A DNA stretch of 64,000 bases, taken from NCBI GenBank assembly GCA_965242615.1, contig CBDESR010000005.1, positions 1,860,001 through 1,924,000 on the forward strand, read 5' to 3'. Shown here piece after piece: positions 62,277 through 64,000 of the stretch. The position numbers and the translations under genes were made by a program. This DNA comes from CBDBCU01 sp965242615. Its GTDB lineage: Bacteria > Chloroflexota > Dehalococcoidia > Lucifugimonadales > UBA3495. The notes beneath the pieces are model-generated. The model did not search any database and was not told where the DNA came from. It worked only from the letters and a program-made list of their open reading frames with translations. Position 1 is the stretch's first letter; each line of letters opens with the position of its first letter.

Positions 62277-63317
62277 ATGAAACCGGCAAAACGACCTTTG
62301 GCGCTGTCTTTCCGGCTGGCGGGGTATATTCTGCGGCAGCGGCTGCGGGGACGGCGGCGGTTCCCGCTGGTGACGATGCTGGAGCCGCTGGAGATGTGCA
62401 ATCTGTCCTGTATCGGCTGCGGGCGGATTCATGAGTATAAGCCGGTGATGGAGCGGATGATGGCGGTGGATACGGCCTTGGCGGCGGTGCGGGAGTCCGG
62501 GGCGCCGATTGTGTCCATTGCCGGCGGGGAACCGACCATTCATCCCCAAATCGACGAAATCATCAACCGGCTGGTGGCGGAGGGGTATTTCGTCTATTGC
62601 TGTACCAATGCGCTGCTGTTGGAGCGGATGCTGCCGAAAATCCCGCCGTCCAAGTATTTCTGCTGGGTGGTGCATTTGGACGGGATGGAGGAGCGGCATG
62701 ATGAGTCGGTAGCGCGGGCCGGGGTTTTTCAACGGGCGGTAAAGGGCATCCGGGCCGCCTTGGGGCAGGGCTATCGGGTTTGCACTAATACCACGGTCTT
62801 TCGCGGCAGCGATGTGGCGGATTTGCATCGGATGTTCCGTTTCGTCGGGGAGTTGGGGGTCGAGGGGTCGATGATTTCGCCCGGCTATGACTTTGCGGAT
62901 GCGCCGGACCGGGATTTGTTTCTCAGCCGGCAGGAGGCCCGGGGGATTTTCCGGGAGTTGCTGGCGCCGGGGCGCACGGCCGGGATGCGCTTTTACAACA
63001 ATCCGTTGTATCTGAACTTTCTGCGCGGCGATAAGGAATATCAATGCACGGCTTGGTCGAACCCGACCTACACGGTGCTGGGTTGGCGGCAGCCGTGCTA
63101 TCCGCTGGCGGATGCCCATACGCCGGAGGTGGCGGCGCTGTATGAGGAAAAGCTGTGGGAGAATTACGGGGTGGGGAAAGACCCCCGCTGCGCTAATTGT
63201 ATGATGCACTGCGGGTTTGAGTCGGCTACCATTTTTCAAGCGGTAGCCACGCCTAGAGACTGGGTGACGCTGGTGAAGTCCGGGGCGGCGTATAAGGGGG
63301 GGATTACGGCGGGTTAG
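62277..63317 (+). CDS. hpnH: Adenosyl-hopene transferase HpnH (radical SAM)
   Basis: 346 residues. The radical-SAM cluster motif CNLSCIGC is near residue 42, with EPLEMCNLSC and the GGEP motif SIAGGEPTIHPQID. The rest matches HpnH: YFVYCCTNALLLERML, FCWVVHLDGMEERHD, MISPGYDFADAPDRD, and the Cys-rich end CANCMMHCGFESATIF. HpnH joins a 5'-deoxyadenosyl radical to diploptene to begin extended bacteriohopanepolyol synthesis at the membrane. Its place beside a prenyl synthase fits. Other hpn genes (shc, hpnG) are not in the window. Confidence 0.92.
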   Translation: MKPAKRPLALSFRLAGYILRQRLRGRRRFPLVTMLEPLEMCNLSCIGCGRIHEYKPVMERMMAVDTALAAVRESGAPIVSIAGGEPTIHPQIDEIINRLVAEGYFVYCCTNALLLERMLPKIPPSKYFCWVVHLDGMEERHDESVARAGVFQRAVKGIRAALGQGYRVCTNTTVFRGSDVADLHRMFRFVGELGVEGSMISPGYDFADAPDRDLFLSRQEARGIFRELLAPGRTAGMRFYNNPLYLNFLRGDKEYQCTAWSNPTYTVLGWRQPCYPLADAHTPEVAALYEEKLWENYGVGKDPRCANCMMHCGFESATIFQAVATPRDWVTLVKSGAAYKGGITAG

Positions 63318-63375
63318 GGGGCTGACCGGTTGCCCTTGCCGCCGGACCGAACCGCCGCTAACTTGGAGGGAAACA

Positions 63376-64000
63376 ATGCCGCTATCGTTGCTGACTGCCC
63401 TGTTCCTGCTGATGATGGCCGCCGCTACGCTGTTGGCTTGCGGGCCGGTGGCGCAGCCGATGCCGGGGGATGGGAATGTTTTGACGGCGGGGCAACAGTT
63501 GGAGGGCGGGGATGAACCGGCGGCGGCTACTGCTACCCCGGAACCGACGGCGGCGCCGGCGCTGCCTACCGCCTCCGCCAATGGACCCTACTCCAATCCG
63601 CCGCCCCCGCCGCTGCCTACTCTCAAATACCCGAACTTGGAGGAGCATAACCTCGACAGGCTGGCTGTGGAAGCCGATGCGGCCCAAGCCGATGGCAGCC
63701 ACTCCTGCACCGGCCCATTCAGCCCGGGAATTTTTGCCCGTATCTGGATGTCCACCAATCCGGAGGATAGGAAAACCCGGGACTTGGTAAAGTGGCTGGA
63801 AACCCAAGGTATTCCCCGGGATTTCATTCATGTAAGCGCTCTGTCCGAATTATATGGAGACGGCAGTAGCATTTGGGTCGGCGCATTGCCGACGCGCTTG
63901 CTGGGACCGGTAGCACAGCGCGAAGGAGTTACCTTGGTGAGAGACGCCGCCTATGAAATAGCCCCCGCTCCGTATGTGCCGGGGCAGCCGGGTCCCAAGT
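63376..64000 (+). CDS. Lipoprotein, 3' truncated by window edge
   Basis: 208 residues visible from ATG 63376 behind GGAGGG. Signal peptide LLTALFLLMMAAATLLACGP with lipobox Cys; a Pro/Ala/Thr linker (PAAATATPEPTAAPALPTAS); then a globular start (DRKTRDLVKWLETQGIPRDF, then SIWVGALPTRLLGPVAQREG) that resembles the pro-peptide of subtilisin-like proteases, in which a small alpha/beta domain precedes the catalytic part. The catalytic region would lie beyond the edge, so this is only a suggestion. The tail reads EIAPAPYVPGQPGPK. Confidence 0.65.
   Translation, partial: MPLSLLTALFLLMMAAATLLACGPVAQPMPGDGNVLTAGQQLEGGDEPAAATATPEPTAAPALPTASANGPYSNPPPPPLPTLKYPNLEEHNLDRLAVEADAAQADGSHSCTGPFSPGIFARIWMSTNPEDRKTRDLVKWLETQGIPRDFIHVSALSELYGDGSSIWVGALPTRLLGPVAQREGVTLVRDAAYEIAPAPYVPGQPGPK

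Overview
The window looks like a chromosomal segment of a high-GC bacterium, most likely a Chloroflexota of the Dehalococcoidia or SAR202 type. This is inference. It rests on the mix of a corrinoid-type Fe-S protein resembling reductive dehalogenases, a malate/L-lactate dehydrogenase-family enzyme, enoyl-CoA hydratases, a hopanoid radical-SAM enzyme beside a prenyl synthase, CxxC zinc-ribbon proteins and Thr/Pro-rich lipoproteins. No rRNA or other decisive marker is present. Two tRNAs (Arg-CCG, Pro-TGG) lie at about 13.0-13.3 kb.

Layout. 0-12.3 kb is accessory DNA: an IS5-family element, an IS1595-type transposase, a broken PT-repeat lipoprotein, a DUF4065 protein, a frameshifted TIR-like/nucleotidyltransferase/HEPN gene, a protein made of two integrase-type core-binding domains, a dispersed repeat, and a frameshifted copy of a giant GLUG-repeat surface protein. 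12.4-32.3 kb is mostly housekeeping: ABM-domain protein, tRNAs, Ldh_2 dehydrogenase, a BsuBI/PstI-type restriction-modification pair, trpB, an SDR, an RCC1-repeat lipoprotein, a reductive-dehalogenase-like protein, a TPP enzyme, an S1-domain protein, MBL and HIT hydrolases, an enoyl-CoA hydratase and a two-gene module of unknown function. 32.3-48.1 kb is accessory again: a truncated alpha/beta hydrolase cut by the dispersed repeat, a decayed GLUG gene, a 758-residue lipoprotein, a long minus-strand island (two conserved unknown proteins, a decayed DEAD/DEAH helicase-nuclease, a 213-bp miniature inverted-repeat element, DUF4065 and several small genes), another IS5-family element, and the intact GLUG gene. 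48.2-52.7 kb holds a zinc-ribbon protein, ferritin, an enoyl-CoA hydratase, a cupin and a HEPN/PaREP1-like pair. 52.9-61 kb holds the second PT-repeat lipoprotein with a divergent broken IS1595-type transposase, a DUF2806-like protein and a 1609-residue Type ISP-like restriction-modification enzyme. 61-64 kb holds polyprenyl synthase, hpnH and the start of a lipoprotein that runs off the edge.

How it fits together. The accessory blocks are full of decay: frameshifts, nonsense codons, insertions and tandem duplication. They are joined by several duplications inside the window: three GLUG loci, two PT-lipoprotein/IS1595 loci with matching promoters and a foldable leader, two DUF4065 loci, two copies of the dispersed repeat, and a shared C-terminal tail coding segment. 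Two restriction-modification systems, HEPN-containing genes and the helicase island suggest a defence-rich genome under heavy mobile-element pressure. The best candidates for new biology are the TIR-like/MNT/HEPN gene with its tandem core-binding-domain neighbour, and the PT-lipoprotein locus with its nested inverted-repeat leader.
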